This document shows, piece by piece, positions 1-9,105 of a DNA stretch of 64,000 nt; the stretch's first letter is position 1; every line of letters starts with the position of its first letter. Origin of the DNA: Methylomonas methanica (GTDB lineage Bacteria > Pseudomonadota > Gammaproteobacteria > Methylococcales > Methylomonadaceae). The notes beneath the pieces are model-generated. The model saw only the letters and a program-made list of their open reading frames with translations. It was not told the origin of the DNA and searched no databases. Location: contig NZ_LUUG01000075.1 of NCBI RefSeq assembly GCF_001644035.1, positions 1 to 64,000 of the forward strand, written 5' to 3'. The position numbers and the translations under genes were made by a program.

Positions 1-585
1 GGTTGGCGAAAGGGGCTTCCTGCCCCTTCGCCAACGAGCGGCATCCCTGCCGCTCCCCTCCGGGCTGATCCTGCAAAAAACTGCGATGCTCGGGGTCGAA
101 ATACGGGACCAAAACCCTCCCGATGACAAAATCCTCCTGTCTAGCAATCTGCTTAAGCTAAACCAAAAAATCCGTCATGCCCGCCGGGAGCGGGCATCCA
201 GTGCCATGGATGGCCTGTCTTGATCGGTTTGATGCTCAAGAGGAATTTCATAAATAACCAAACATCTGCTACACAGCAAGGGTGTTCCCCCGTATGCCGC
301 GCCGAGCACCGGAGCTTTTATCGAGAATAGCCCGAAGGGGCAGCGCATGGATGCGCTGCGTCGGCGGAGGGGCTGGGAAGCCCCTTCTGCCGACCCTCGA
401 TAAAAGCTTCGGAGCGCAGGATTAAAGCGGCATCCGGGCCGCCTTTTCTTTGGATACTTTCTTTTGGCGGAGCAAAAGAAAGTATCTCGGTTGTCGGTCC
501 GAGAACCGATTTCTAAATAAGCCGTCGCGCTAGCGACACATTACCTCCACGGGTACTAAAACCGTACTTAACCTACCGAGCGAAA
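1..585. repeat. Gene-free array of palindromic repeats
   Basis: No convincing gene lies here; the stretch is a chain of palindromes. I see an imperfect hairpin at 2-35 (arms GTTGGCGAA and GGGGC with matching partners), an 8-bp hairpin at 36-55 (GAGCGGCA/TGCCGCTC), a TGCCCGC/GCGGGCA hairpin at 178-196, an outer inverted repeat at 312-325 and 396-409 (AGCTTTTATCGAG-type arms) enclosing a GCGCAT/ATGCGC hairpin at 344-357 and a relative of the first hairpin at 360-394, and a perfect 14-bp hairpin at 453-486. The first and the 360-394 hairpins share the GGGGCTtcc..GCCCCTTC core, so they belong to one REP-like family. Such clusters resemble BIME-type mosaics of extragenic palindromes; function is unknown. 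Confidence 0.7.
453..486. repeat. Perfect 14-bp inverted repeat
   Basis: GATACTTTCTTTTG at 453-466 is exactly complementary to CAAAAGAAAGTATC at 473-486, with a six-base GCGGAG loop. There is no following T-tract on either strand, so it is not a standard intrinsic terminator. Similar A/T-armed hairpins occur as dispersed intergenic elements in several proteobacteria (recollection, not checked). Confidence 0.7.
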
Positions 586-1227
586 TTAACTAGAAATCCA
601 AGGTACTCGAAAAATTTTCTTCCAATCATATTGCCATGTCGGAAGGAGTGACTCCATGTGACTAGCATGAAAAAGAAAGAAATAACGCACAAAGAGTCTG
701 TCGAGCATATCAATGCAATCGTCTAACTGTTTATATGTTGGAAGGTCCTTTGGATCTCGTCTGTCACGATGTGCAACACGTCTGTCTGCAAAATCCTCAC
801 ATGCAGCACTTGTCTCGCGCAGATGCTTTAGGTCACAAGAAACTCTGTCAGGATCAATATGTTTACAATTTGGATCAGCAAACCGATTAAAGTCTTTGTT
901 GGCAAAACCCTCAACAACTGAGCCTTTATAAAGTGAGACATAATAATCGCGGCTTAAAGTTTGAGGAGATGCGACCATTTCAGTCAACAACCGAGCCAAA
1001 GAAATACTTTGATCATCGCATTTTACTTGACGGCGAACCCCACTAACCACGTGGGATACATAAGTGTTAGAAAAGTATCTATAAAATGAGTTAGATTCGT
1101 GCAACTCAGGATTATCGCTAATTATTTTCTGGACTTCATGAAAGGTGTGCTTTGCAACGACAAGCTCTTGAATCTCTGACTTTATAATATCAAGCCATTT
1201 CAGCCATTTTTCGAGTTTCTTGTCCAT
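586..1227 (-). CDS. HEPN/AbiU2-like protein
   Basis: A 213-residue soluble, helical protein with no signal peptide or membrane segment. Near residues 149-153 it carries R-R-V-A-H (RRVAHRD), which fits the Rx4-6H-type active-site motif of HEPN RNases, and the surrounding ADRRVAHRD pattern resembles the AbiU2-type HEPN family linked to abortive infection. The gene lies 23 bases downstream of kdsB on the same strand and next to a palindromic repeat array, and it is visibly more AT-rich than the lipid A genes beside it. This suggests an acquired cargo gene. RNase or defence activity is inferred from the motif only; a cognate toxin-antitoxin partner is not visible. The start has only a weak ribosome-binding site. 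Confidence 0.6.
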   Translation of the reverse strand: MDKKLEKWLKWLDIIKSEIQELVVAKHTFHEVQKIISDNPELHESNSFYRYFSNTYVSHVVSGVRRQVKCDDQSISLARLLTEMVASPQTLSRDYYVSLYKGSVVEGFANKDFNRFADPNCKHIDPDRVSCDLKHLRETSAACEDFADRRVAHRDRRDPKDLPTYKQLDDCIDMLDRLFVRYFFLFHASHMESLLPTWQYDWKKIFRVPWISS

Positions 1228-1250
1228 GATTTCTTGCTTAGGGGCCTGAA

Positions 1251-2018
1251 TTAAACAAGACCTAACCGCTTAGAAACCCTCACCAAATCCTCCTCCGTAT
1301 CGACCCCCGCCTCCGGCGTCTTCTCCACAATCTTCACCAAAACTTTTTCACCATGCCAAAGAATTCTAAGCTGTTCCAAAGACTCGACACTCTCTAACGG
1401 CGACGCCGCCCAACTGCAATACCGCTGCAAAAACCCAACCGTATACGCATACATCCCAATGTGTCTGAGATGCGGCAACGTCGAAACGGCAGGATCGTGC
1501 TGATCAGGAAAAGTCGAACGGTTCCAGGGAATCGGCGCCCGGCTGAAATAAAGCGCATACCCGTTTTTGTCCAAAACGACCTTCACCGCGTTCGGATTGA
1601 AAATTTCATCCACATCCAAAATCTTCGCAGCCAGGGTGGCGATCCCGGCCTGGTCTTGACCAGCCAAAGCCATAGCCGCATCGCGGATGTACGCAGGTGG
1701 AATCAATGGTTCATCGCCTTGCAGATTGACCACGATTTGCTCGTCCGCCCAACCCATAATCCGGGCCACTTCGGCGATGCGCTCGGTCCCGGACTGGTGG
1801 TTGGGATCGGTCATCACCGCCAGCAGGCCCAGGTCACCGACCGCATCGAAAATGCGTTGATCGTCGGTCGCTACCACCACTTGTTCCGCGTCGGCTTCCA
1901 GCGCGCGTTCGCAAACATGCACGATCATCGGCTTGCCGGCGATGTCCAGCAAGGGTTTACCCGGCAAGCGGGTAGAACCGTAGCGAGCCGGGATAACGAC
2001 TTTAAAACCGGTGCTCAT
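1251..2018 (-). CDS. kdsB: 3-deoxy-manno-octulosonate cytidylyltransferase
   Basis: KdsB activates Kdo with CTP to give CMP-Kdo, the donor for the inner core of lipopolysaccharide, in the cytoplasm. The 255-residue length is normal. The N-terminus has the nucleotidyltransferase pattern [15 protein letters not shown], followed by VVVATDD and the NLQGDEPL motif near residue 100, all typical of the family. It is the last gene of a tight minus-strand run exbB-exbD-lpxK-ycaR-kdsB: its ATG overlaps the ycaR stop by four bases, implying translational coupling. This gene order is common in gammaproteobacteria. Confidence 0.96.
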   Translation of the reverse strand: MSTGFKVVIPARYGSTRLPGKPLLDIAGKPMIVHVCERALEADAEQVVVATDDQRIFDAVGDLGLLAVMTDPNHQSGTERIAEVARIMGWADEQIVVNLQGDEPLIPPAYIRDAAMALAGQDQAGIATLAAKILDVDEIFNPNAVKVVLDKNGYALYFSRAPIPWNRSTFPDQHDPAVSTLPHLRHIGMYAYTVGFLQRYCSWAASPLESVESLEQLRILWHGEKVLVKIVEKTPEAGVDTEEDLVRVSKRLGLV

Positions 2019-2206
2019 TTACGTAGCGCGTCCGCTTCTTCAAAACTCAGTTCGCGGGCTTCGTCTTCCAGCATCACCGGAATATCGTCGCGGATCGGGA
2101 AGGCTAAATTGTCGGCCTTGCAAATCAATTCCTGTTTGTCTTTATCGTAAATCAGGGAGCTTTTGCATAGCGGGCAGGCCAGAATATCAAGCAGTTTTTT
2201 ATCCAT
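2015..2206 (-). CDS. ycaR: Trm112/YcaR family small protein
   Basis: A 63-residue protein with the family pattern: [14 protein letters not shown] with a CxxC pair at the N-terminus, then [21 protein letters not shown]. Family members are small zinc-ribbon-like proteins, related to the Trm112 activator subunit of methyltransferases; the bacterial role is not settled. The gene sits between lpxK and kdsB as in many gammaproteobacteria and overlaps both (eight bases with lpxK, four with kdsB), so it is certainly part of the lipid A/Kdo operon. Confidence 0.92.
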   Translation of the reverse strand: MDKKLLDILACPLCKSSLIYDKDKQELICKADNLAFPIRDDIPVMLEDEARELSFEEADALRK

Positions 2207-3200
2207 GAGCTTTGTCTTTGAGTAGTTTTAAGAGTTGTTGGGAAAATGCCTCGGGCAGTTCGGCATCAATAGGTAAATACCAGTACTGGTCGGTAGCGAA
2301 GCGGGCACATTTGACCGCGTCTTTTTCGGTCATAAGCACCGGGCGCGGCTCTTTAAATTGTAAGTCTTCGGCAGTAAACGGGTGATGATCAGGCAAGGCG
2401 TGGGTTTGACAATTCAGACCGGCGGCAGCCAATTGCGCAAAGAACCGGGCCGGGTTACCTATCGCAGCGACTGCGTGACACGCCACACCCTTGAATTCGC
2501 CGAGCGGTTTTCTTTCGCCGGTTTGCAAATTGATCAGTTGTTGGCCCTTGCAGTGCATAGGCAATTCGCCTTCCAGCAATTCGTCAGGGCCGTTGACGAC
2601 CACCAGATCGACGTGTTTGACGCGCTCCTGCGGCTCGCGCAACGGGCCAACCGGCAGACAATAACCATTACCGAAGCGGCGCTGACCGTCGATCACCACA
2701 ATCTCGATGTCGCGTTCCAGCGCATAATGCTGCAAACCATCATCGGAGATCAGCACATCACAAGCGTTGCTTGACAGCAATTGCCTGCCCGCCGCGACCC
2801 GCTCCGCCCCTACCACTATCGGGCAAGCGCAACGTTTGGCTAATAACACCGCTTCGTCACCCACTTGCGCCGGGTCGCTGTCCGCGGTGACTACTTGCGG
2901 ACTGGTGCTGGCCGCGCCGGCATAACCGCGGCTGATCACGCCGGGTTTGTAGCCGTTTTGTTTCAGGAATTCGACCATCCAGATCACCAAGGGCGTCTTG
3001 CCGGTACCGCCCACGGTAATGTTACCGACGATGATTACCGGCACCGGTAGCCTGGTTTTTTTCAATACGCCGATGCGGTACAAAAAGCGCCGCAAGCGGA
3101 TGGCATCGACGTAGAGCATGGACCAGGGCATCAGCCATGCGGAGATATACATCTCTTTGTACCAGGCATCCTCAAACCATTTGATTAGTTTCTTGTTCAC
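2199..3200 (-). CDS. lpxK: Tetraacyldisaccharide 4'-kinase
   Basis: LpxK phosphorylates the 4' position of the lipid A disaccharide precursor at the inner membrane, giving lipid IVA. The 333-residue protein starts with a membrane-associated helix (about residues 15-40, [14 protein letters not shown]) and has the P-loop [15 protein letters not shown] near residues 58-72, followed by [15 protein letters not shown] and the late MTEKDAVKC block, all diagnostic. It overlaps exbD by four bases upstream and ycaR by eight downstream. Coupling of lpxK with kdsB ties Kdo supply to lipid A synthesis. Confidence 0.95.
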   Translation of the reverse strand: MNKKLIKWFEDAWYKEMYISAWLMPWSMLYVDAIRLRRFLYRIGVLKKTRLPVPVIIVGNITVGGTGKTPLVIWMVEFLKQNGYKPGVISRGYAGAASTSPQVVTADSDPAQVGDEAVLLAKRCACPIVVGAERVAAGRQLLSSNACDVLISDDGLQHYALERDIEIVVIDGQRRFGNGYCLPVGPLREPQERVKHVDLVVVNGPDELLEGELPMHCKGQQLINLQTGERKPLGEFKGVACHAVAAIGNPARFFAQLAAAGLNCQTHALPDHHPFTAEDLQFKEPRPVLMTEKDAVKCARFATDQYWYLPIDAELPEAFSQQLLKLLKDKAHG

Positions 3201-3631
3201 GGCTTTTCCGGTCTGTTGATAGCGAAAGTAATGTGGTGAAAGCCCAATTGATTCGCGACATCCAAGGCGCTGACTACGGCTTGATGCGGGGCTTTGCCGT
3301 CGGCGCTGATGATGAAGGGCAACAGCCTGGAGTCACCAGCGGTTTGTGCTAAAGCCGCTTTCAAACCTTCCAGATTCTGATTCACCAGCTCGTGAAACTG
3401 ATTGTCGTCGCCGGCCAAAGCATAAGTGCCTTTCGCATCGACATATAAATTGATGGTCTTAACCTGCTCCGTGGCGTCGCTGCCTTGGGCTTCGGGCAAG
3501 TTGATCTTCAGTTCGGAATGATGGCGAAAAGTGGTGGCCACCATGAAGAAAAACAGTAAAACCAACAACACGTCTATCATCGGGATTAAACCGATATCGA
3601 CCTGTGTGCGGCGTTTGCGGCGGAATTGCAT
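3197..3631 (-). CDS. exbD: ExbD/TolR family protein
   Basis: A 144-residue ExbD-type protein with a short cytoplasmic basic stretch (QFRRKRRTQVDIGL), one membrane helix (about residues 18-37, MIDVLLVLLFFFMVATTF) containing the conserved aspartate after the PMI element, and a periplasmic domain. With ExbB it forms a proton-driven channel that energises outer-membrane transport or envelope work. An in-frame extension to 3778 exists but would overlap exbB heavily; I place the start at 3631, where TAATG couples it to the exbB stop. Placement upstream of lpxK suggests an envelope role, though the substrate system is not visible. Confidence 0.9.
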   Translation of the reverse strand: MQFRRKRRTQVDIGLIPMIDVLLVLLFFFMVATTFRHHSELKINLPEAQGSDATEQVKTINLYVDAKGTYALAGDDNQFHELVNQNLEGLKAALAQTAGDSRLLPFIISADGKAPHQAVVSALDVANQLGFHHITFAINRPEKP

Positions 3632-4245
3632 TAAATATCCTCGCGCGCGCCTTGCATGATGTCGATCAGGCGGAGCGATTCTTCTTCCATGCGCACCACA
3701 TGATCGTCCACCAACCGTTCGAAATAGCGGTGAAAAAACAGGCTGGGAATCGCCACGGTCAAGCCCGAGGCGGTACAAATCAAGGCTTCGGAAATACCAC
3801 CGCTCAACACGGCCGGATCGCCCATGCCGCCTATCGCGATGTCGGAAAACACCCGGATAATGCCGTCCACGGTACCCAACAATCCTAATAAGGGCGTGAT
3901 CGACGCGATGCTGCCCAACGCATTCAAATAACGCTCCAACTCGTGAGTCACCTGCCGGCCGACTTCTTCGATACTGGATTTCATGATTTCCCGACCATGC
4001 TTGCGATTCAATAAGCCGGCTGCCAAAATCCGCCCGAGCGGCGAACTCAGTTTAATGCGCCTGATGGTCGGTTCGTCGAGTTTTTTGTCCCGATGCAATT
4101 GCCAAATGTACGGCACCAAATCGGCGGGAATAATGCGTTTGCGTTGCAAGGACCAAAAGCGTTCGCCGATGATCGCCATCGCCACGATGGAACACAAAAT
4201 GATCGGCGCCATCATCCAGCCGCCGTTTTTGATTACTTCAAACAC
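3631..4245 (-). CDS. exbB: MotA/TolQ/ExbB proton channel protein
   Basis: The 204-residue protein has three membrane segments: about residues 10-30 (MMAPIILCSIVAMAIIG), and a pair near 105-170 (LGSIASITPLLGLLGTVDGII, and ALICTASGLTVAIPSLFFHRYF), the arrangement of ExbB/TolQ proton channels. It is the first gene of exbB-exbD-lpxK-ycaR-kdsB, ending in a one-base stop/start overlap with exbD. It lies 34 bases downstream of the MFS gene, so it may be read through from that operon as well. The partner TonB-like protein is not in the window. Confidence 0.92.
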   Translation of the reverse strand: MFEVIKNGGWMMAPIILCSIVAMAIIGERFWSLQRKRIIPADLVPYIWQLHRDKKLDEPTIRRIKLSSPLGRILAAGLLNRKHGREIMKSSIEEVGRQVTHELERYLNALGSIASITPLLGLLGTVDGIIRVFSDIAIGGMGDPAVLSGGISEALICTASGLTVAIPSLFFHRYFERLVDDHVVRMEEESLRLIDIMQGAREDI

Positions 4246-4279
4246 GTTGTCTATCCCTCTTTCATGAAACTGATCAATT

Positions 4280-5434
4280 TTAACCCAATCCCGGGCGAGA
4301 TTGCCGGGCCACGCCGATATAGGTAATCAGTAAGGCCACGCAACACACCAAGGCGGCGATGATGTAAACCAAACGCCCACCCAGCATATCCCAGAAATAG
4401 CCGCTGTACAGACTGCCTATCATCCCGCCCAAGCCAAAACTGATGCTGCTATAAAGCGCCTGGCCTTTGCTTTGATGCCGCTCGCCAAAATACTGATAAA
4501 GCAATTGCATTGCCACCACGTGCGCCACCCCGAAGGTCGCCGCATGCAGAATTTGCGCGCTAATGGTCAATGCCAGCGAATCCACTCCCTCGGCGATTAA
4601 CAGCCAACGCACCACGCTCAGTAATACCGCGAAAAGCAATAAAGTGCGCGGCGAGAGCCATTTCAACAACTGGCGCATCGCCATAAACAGCAGCACCTCA
4701 GCGGCGACACCGCTAGCCCACAATAAACCGGTTTCGGTGGCCGAATAGCCGTGCTGCTTTAAGTAAACCGAATAAAATACGTAGTAAGGGCCGTGGGCGA
4801 CTTGCAGCAGCATATAAACCAGCAGAAACGCTAGCAGCTCCGGCTTGAGGAGAATTTGCCAGATGCCGCCAGTGCTGCTGTGTGTCAGACGCGGCCGCGC
4901 TTCCGGCGTCATCAGCGCCATCAGCCAATTCAACAGCATCAAACTGCCGATAATCCACGGCAAATAGGCGATGCTAAACTGATCCAGAAACCGGCCTATG
5001 CCCAGTACTGCCGCAATAAAGCCGATAGACCCCCACAGCCGGATTTGGCTATAACGCTGCGGTTCGGCTTGTAGATGAAACAAGGTAGCCGCTTCGAACT
5101 GCGGTAGGGTAGCGTTCCAGAAAAAACTGAAGATCACCGTCACCGCCGCAAACCACAGGTAATCGCTACGGTACAAAAAACCGGCAAAACACAGCACAGA
5201 CAGCAAAGAGGTGATACGAATCAGGCGTAAATTACGGCCGGTTTTGTCGGCTAACCACCCCCAGTAATTCGGCGCGACGATCTTGGTAGCCACCAAAAAC
5301 GCCGTAAGCTCGCCGATTTCGGTAGCGGCAAAGCCGACTTGCTTCAGGTATAAACTCCAAAACGGCAGGAAAGCGCCCAGCGTGGCGAAATAGCAGAAGT
5401 AAAAGCCGGATAAGCGCCAGTAAGGTACGCTCAT
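4280..5434 (-). CDS. MFS transporter, HcaT/LacY-like type
   Basis: A 384-residue integral membrane protein with about twelve hydrophobic segments, an N-terminal YWRLSGFYFCYFATLGAFLPFW helix and the loop GWLADKTGRNLR between TM2 and TM3, which is the major facilitator loop signature. The overall pattern resembles the MFS_1-like group containing the phenylpropionate permease HcaT and nucleoside/LacY relatives. The substrate cannot be read from sequence. Its ATG abuts the aroC stop (TGAATG), so it is cotranscribed with prmB-aroC; this neighbour does not point to a substrate. Confidence 0.85.
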   Translation of the reverse strand: MSVPYWRLSGFYFCYFATLGAFLPFWSLYLKQVGFAATEIGELTAFLVATKIVAPNYWGWLADKTGRNLRLIRITSLLSVLCFAGFLYRSDYLWFAAVTVIFSFFWNATLPQFEAATLFHLQAEPQRYSQIRLWGSIGFIAAVLGIGRFLDQFSIAYLPWIIGSLMLLNWLMALMTPEARPRLTHSSTGGIWQILLKPELLAFLLVYMLLQVAHGPYYVFYSVYLKQHGYSATETGLLWASGVAAEVLLFMAMRQLLKWLSPRTLLLFAVLLSVVRWLLIAEGVDSLALTISAQILHAATFGVAHVVAMQLLYQYFGERHQSKGQALYSSISFGLGGMIGSLYSGYFWDMLGGRLVYIIAALVCCVALLITYIGVARQSRPGLG

Positions 5435-6523
5435 TCAGCGCAGAATCGGCAACCCGGAATTTACATGCAAATTCTGCGCGCGGTGCCGTAACAGATGATC
5501 CATCAACACAATGGCGACCATCGCTTCGGCGATAGGCGTGGCGCGGATACCGACGCAAGGATCGTGGCGGCCTTCGGTGACTACTTCTATGACTTCGCCT
5601 TTGCTGTTGATACTGCGGCCCGGCAAGCGCAAGCTGGAGGTTGGTTTCAAGGCAATCCTGGCCACAATGTCCTGGCCGCTGGAAATCCCACCCAAAATAC
5701 CGCCGGCATGATTGCTTAAAAAGCCTTCCGGGGTGATTTCGTCACGAAATTTCGTGCCTTTGGTATCGATGCACTCAAAACCGTCGCCAATCTCCACACC
5801 TTTTACCGCATTGATGCTCATCAAAGCATAGGCCAGTTCGGCATCCAGCCGGTCGAAAATAGGTTCGCCCAAGCCGGGCGGCACATTGCTGGCGATCACT
5901 TCGATCTTGGCACCGATGGACTCGCCTTCCTTGCGCAAGGCGTCCATGTATTTTTCCATCTCTTCAACCTTGCCAGCGTCAGGGCAGAAGAACGGGTTAT
6001 TCGGAATTTCGTTCCAGTCGAACGCGGCTATTTTGATCGGGCCCAGTTGCGACAAATAACCACGCACCAGGATGCCGTGCTGTTGGAACAGATATTTCTT
6101 CGCAATCGCACCTGCCGCAACCCGTGTGGCGGTTTCCCGTGCCGAGGATCGGCCGCCGCCGCGATAATCGCGTAGACCGTATTTGTGCTGATACGTGTAA
6201 TCAGCGTGGCCGGGGCGGAAACTGTCGGCGATTTTTGAATAATCCTTGGAGCGCTGATCGGTGTTTTCGATCAGCAGCCCAATCGGGCAACCGGTGGTTT
6301 TGCCTTCGAACACGCCGGACAAAATTTTCACTTCATCGGCTTCCCGGCGTTGGGTGGTGTGCCTTGAAGTACCGGGCTTGCGTCTATCCAGATCGATTTG
6401 CAAATCGGCCTCGGACAACTCCAGTCCGGGAGGGCAACCATCGACAATGGCGCCTATTGCCGGGCCGTGGCTTTCGCCGAAGCTGGTGACGGTAAATAAT
6501 TTTCCTATGCTGTTTCCGGACAT
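5435..6523 (-). CDS. aroC: Chorismate synthase
   Basis: AroC converts 5-enolpyruvylshikimate 3-phosphate to chorismate using reduced FMN, the last step of the shikimate pathway. The 362-residue protein opens with [21 protein letters not shown] and contains [21 protein letters not shown]-type and [16 protein letters not shown] blocks plus the late [18 protein letters not shown] region, all family signatures. The longer in-frame extension upstream (to 6619) overlaps prmB and lacks family similarity, so the ATG at 6523 is chosen. prmB-aroC adjacency is the same as in enterobacteria. Confidence 0.96.
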   Translation of the reverse strand: MSGNSIGKLFTVTSFGESHGPAIGAIVDGCPPGLELSEADLQIDLDRRKPGTSRHTTQRREADEVKILSGVFEGKTTGCPIGLLIENTDQRSKDYSKIADSFRPGHADYTYQHKYGLRDYRGGGRSSARETATRVAAGAIAKKYLFQQHGILVRGYLSQLGPIKIAAFDWNEIPNNPFFCPDAGKVEEMEKYMDALRKEGESIGAKIEVIASNVPPGLGEPIFDRLDAELAYALMSINAVKGVEIGDGFECIDTKGTKFRDEITPEGFLSNHAGGILGGISSGQDIVARIALKPTSSLRLPGRSINSKGEVIEVVTEGRHDPCVGIRATPIAEAMVAIVLMDHLLRHRAQNLHVNSGLPILR

Positions 6524-6525
6524 GG

Positions 6526-7455
6526 TTATAAAGCGCTGACAAAGTGTGAGTGATAAAGAGTGACTTGTGCGGCGGTCAGTAAAAACACGCCGTCGCCGCC
6601 GCGTTCGAATTCCAGCCATTGGAACGGCACGTCGGGAAACATTTCCTGCAAGGTTTCGGCGCTGCTGCCCACTTCGATGATCAAAATGCCCTGCTCCGCC
6701 AGATAACGTTTGGCGTCGACCAAAATCCGCAACACCAAATCCAAACCGTGTTCGCCGCCGGTAAAGCCCATCTCGGGTTCGGCGTGAAATTCAGCGGGCA
6801 GGTTTTCCCATTCGGCGATGGCGACATAGGGCGGATTGCTGACGATGATATCGTAAGGCTTGGCCGGCAATTCGTTGAATAAATCGGATTGATAGAGTTG
6901 GACCTGTTCTTGCAGTTCATGTTTTTCAATATTGATCTGCGCCACCGCCAGCGCATCATCCGACAATTCCACTGCGTCCACTTGCGCATCCGGAAAGGCA
7001 TAAGCGCAAGCGATAGCGATACAGGCGCTGCCGGTGCATAAATCCAGGATATTGAACACCTGAGTTTCTTCCACCCAAGGCTCGAAGCGTTCGGAGATTA
7101 GTTCGGCGATGGGCGAGCGCGGCACCAACACCCGTTCATCGACATAAAACGACAGGCCGGCAAAAATCGCTTCGTGGGTTAAATAGGCGGACGGTTTACG
7201 TTCGACGATGCGGCGCTCGATCAATGCCACCACCGCCTGCCGTTCGGCCATAGTCAGTACCGAATCCAGATAGCCGTGATCCAAATCGTAAGGCTGATGC
7301 AAGGTATGCAACACAATCGCCGCCGCTTCGTCCAAAGGCGTGACAGTGCCGTGACCCAGAAAAACCCGATGTTCGGCAAAGCGGCTGGCAGCCCAGCGAA
7401 TATAGTCTCTGATGCTGCTGAGGGTTGTGATAACATCCGGGCCTGTTAAATTCAT
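6526..7455 (-). CDS. prmB: Ribosomal protein L3 glutamine methyltransferase
   Basis: PrmB uses S-adenosylmethionine to N5-methylate a glutamine of ribosomal protein L3. The 309-residue protein has an N-terminal helical substrate domain, the linker [17 protein letters not shown], the SAM motif [13 protein letters not shown] near residue 140 and the catalytic NPPY motif ([10 protein letters not shown]) near 205, with GGEHGLDLV after it. The NPPY motif marks glutamine/adenine-N methyltransferases and the aroC neighbourhood separates PrmB from its paralogue PrmC. It is two bases upstream of aroC and divergent from the HDOD gene. Confidence 0.93.
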   Translation of the reverse strand: MNLTGPDVITTLSSIRDYIRWAASRFAEHRVFLGHGTVTPLDEAAAIVLHTLHQPYDLDHGYLDSVLTMAERQAVVALIERRIVERKPSAYLTHEAIFAGLSFYVDERVLVPRSPIAELISERFEPWVEETQVFNILDLCTGSACIAIACAYAFPDAQVDAVELSDDALAVAQINIEKHELQEQVQLYQSDLFNELPAKPYDIIVSNPPYVAIAEWENLPAEFHAEPEMGFTGGEHGLDLVLRILVDAKRYLAEQGILIIEVGSSAETLQEMFPDVPFQWLEFERGGDGVFLLTAAQVTLYHSHFVSAL

Positions 7456-7543
7456 AGCGTGTCTATACTTAAAAATACGTTTAAAAATGCAGCAGCGGAT
7501 TTTAAACCAATCCCCCGCCGCTTGCCCGAATAAAGCAAAGTAA

Positions 7544-8422
7544 ATGACCGAGGCCCATTCTCAAGCGCTATCCGCCAAACTGGCAAAAAATCGTCTGTAT
7601 CAAGATTGCTTTAAATATATGCAATCCGATTCCTTGGCGTTACCGACCATCCCGGATGTATCGGTAAAAATCCGCCGGGCGATCAACGAACCCAACGCCA
7701 ACAGCAACAAAATCGCCAGAGTCGTGCAAATCGACCCCAGCATTACCGCGCGCTTGGTAAAAATCTCCAATAGTCCGCTATACCGAGGCCGGCGCAAGAT
7801 TGAGAGCTGCCCGGAGGCCTTGACCCGTTTGGGCTTGAAAGCCGCGCAGGACATCATTACCGCCTTCGCGTTAAAAGCAGTGTTTAACGCCAAATCGCCG
7901 GTGATTCGCCGCAAGATGCAAGATCTTTGGGCCCATAGCAGTTACGTGGCAGCGATCAGCGCGGTGTTTGCTCACAAAACCCCCGGTTTCGATCCGGACC
8001 GAGCTATGTTGGCCGGCTTGATTCACGACATAGGCGTGGTGCCGATTTTGGCCTATGCCGACCGGCAACCGGAGATTTTGGCTAACCCGGGCGATCTGGC
8101 CGAAGCGGTACGCGAATTGCGCTGCCCGATAGGCGTGCAAATCGTCCGCAAATGGGATTTTCCCAGCGACTTTGAAGACGTGATCATTCATGCCGAAAAC
8201 TGGCACCGCGACAGCGGCGAACAGGCCTGTTACAGCGACATAGTCATGATCTCGCAACTGCACAGCTTTATTGGCAAGATAGACATCAAACAAATGCCCA
8301 AGCTGGACGAATTACCGGCGTATAAAAAACTGGCTAAAGGCAATCTGGACGCGGATTTAAGCATCAATATCCTCGATCAGGCAAAGGATGAGATCGAGCA
8401 TATCCGACAAATGTTGAGTTAA
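7544..8422 (+). CDS. HDOD domain signalling protein
   Basis: A 292-residue soluble protein made essentially of one HDOD domain: LPTIPDVSVKIRRAINEPNANSNKIARVVQIDPSITARLVKISNSP at residues 35-80, GLKAAQDIITAFALK, and the degenerate HD site GLIHDIGVVPIL near residue 160. HDOD proteins are non-catalytic relatives of HD phosphohydrolases and serve as signalling adaptors. No additional sensor or GGDEF/EAL module is attached. It is divergent from prmB with its own promoter region; the regulated process cannot be inferred from context. Confidence 0.88.
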   Translation: MTEAHSQALSAKLAKNRLYQDCFKYMQSDSLALPTIPDVSVKIRRAINEPNANSNKIARVVQIDPSITARLVKISNSPLYRGRRKIESCPEALTRLGLKAAQDIITAFALKAVFNAKSPVIRRKMQDLWAHSSYVAAISAVFAHKTPGFDPDRAMLAGLIHDIGVVPILAYADRQPEILANPGDLAEAVRELRCPIGVQIVRKWDFPSDFEDVIIHAENWHRDSGEQACYSDIVMISQLHSFIGKIDIKQMPKLDELPAYKKLAKGNLDADLSINILDQAKDEIEHIRQMLS

Positions 8423-8551
8423 ACCGCCCTGCGCAAGCGTTGGCAATCTGCTCAAGTTGCGGAATAATCTGCCCAGCCCGGTTTGGTTGCCTACATTGCC
8501 ATTCGTGGCGTTGATTTTTCTTGGCTTTTTTCTATCGACGGAGTTAACTAC

Positions 8552-8899
8552 ATGTCATATAAACTACTGTTTGCCGCCCTTCTGCCCTTGATTTTTGTAA
8601 CCCCTGCCCAAGCTGGCAGCCTGAACAACGGCAGTTGGCAACCTAGCGGTTGCGGCGTAGTGCCTGACTCACCTACCATCGATGGCGGCAATATCGATGC
8701 CTACAATAAGAGCATTGCGGCTATAAACACCTGGCAACAAAAATCTCGCGATTATTTCGAATGCTTGATCAAGGAAGCCAACACTGATAACGGTATCATC
8801 GCCGATCATGCCAATCAGGCGCAGGCCAAATATCGCGACACTGTGGAAAAAATCGGCGCGGAAGCCGAGGCAGCCAAGAAAAAACTGGATAAAGAATAA
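8552..8899 (+). CDS. Small exported protein of unknown function
   Basis: A 115-residue protein with a clear signal peptide (MSYKLLFAALLPLIFVTPAQA, cleavage after AQA). The mature part is short, has a cysteine pair (SGCGVV, YFECL), and ends in a charged helical tail (VEKIGAEAEAAKKKLDKE). GGAG at 8540-8543 stands eight bases before the ATG, which fixes this start over the longer in-frame ORF beginning at 8483. I do not recognise a family. It stands alone between an HDOD gene and a lipase-like lipoprotein. Confidence 0.7.
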   Translation: MSYKLLFAALLPLIFVTPAQAGSLNNGSWQPSGCGVVPDSPTIDGGNIDAYNKSIAAINTWQQKSRDYFECLIKEANTDNGIIADHANQAQAKYRDTVEKIGAEAEAAKKKLDKE

Positions 8900-9105
8900 G
8901 CTGGTTACGCTGGTGCAATCCACGAAACTCAGTTTATGCGGCAAACACGCCATTTTTACCGCGATTTACAATTCGCGCACCGATTAAGCCTCCCGAGCAG
9001 CCGGGATTTATCATAAAATCTCCGCATGATATCAAGCAGCCATTCGCCAATGCGGAGGCTGCGCTTCAAGACCTCCACTCCTTAGCAATAAACACTATCC
9101 AAGAC

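Noticed and set aside
1461-2150. Long plus-strand ORF across kdsB
   Set aside because: It is antisense to kdsB and ycaR, whose family motifs are unmistakable, and its product (Arg/His/Gln-rich) has no recognisable pattern.
3632-3778. N-terminal extension of exbD
   Set aside because: It lies wholly within exbB in another frame and ExbD proteins start with the short basic segment before the membrane helix.
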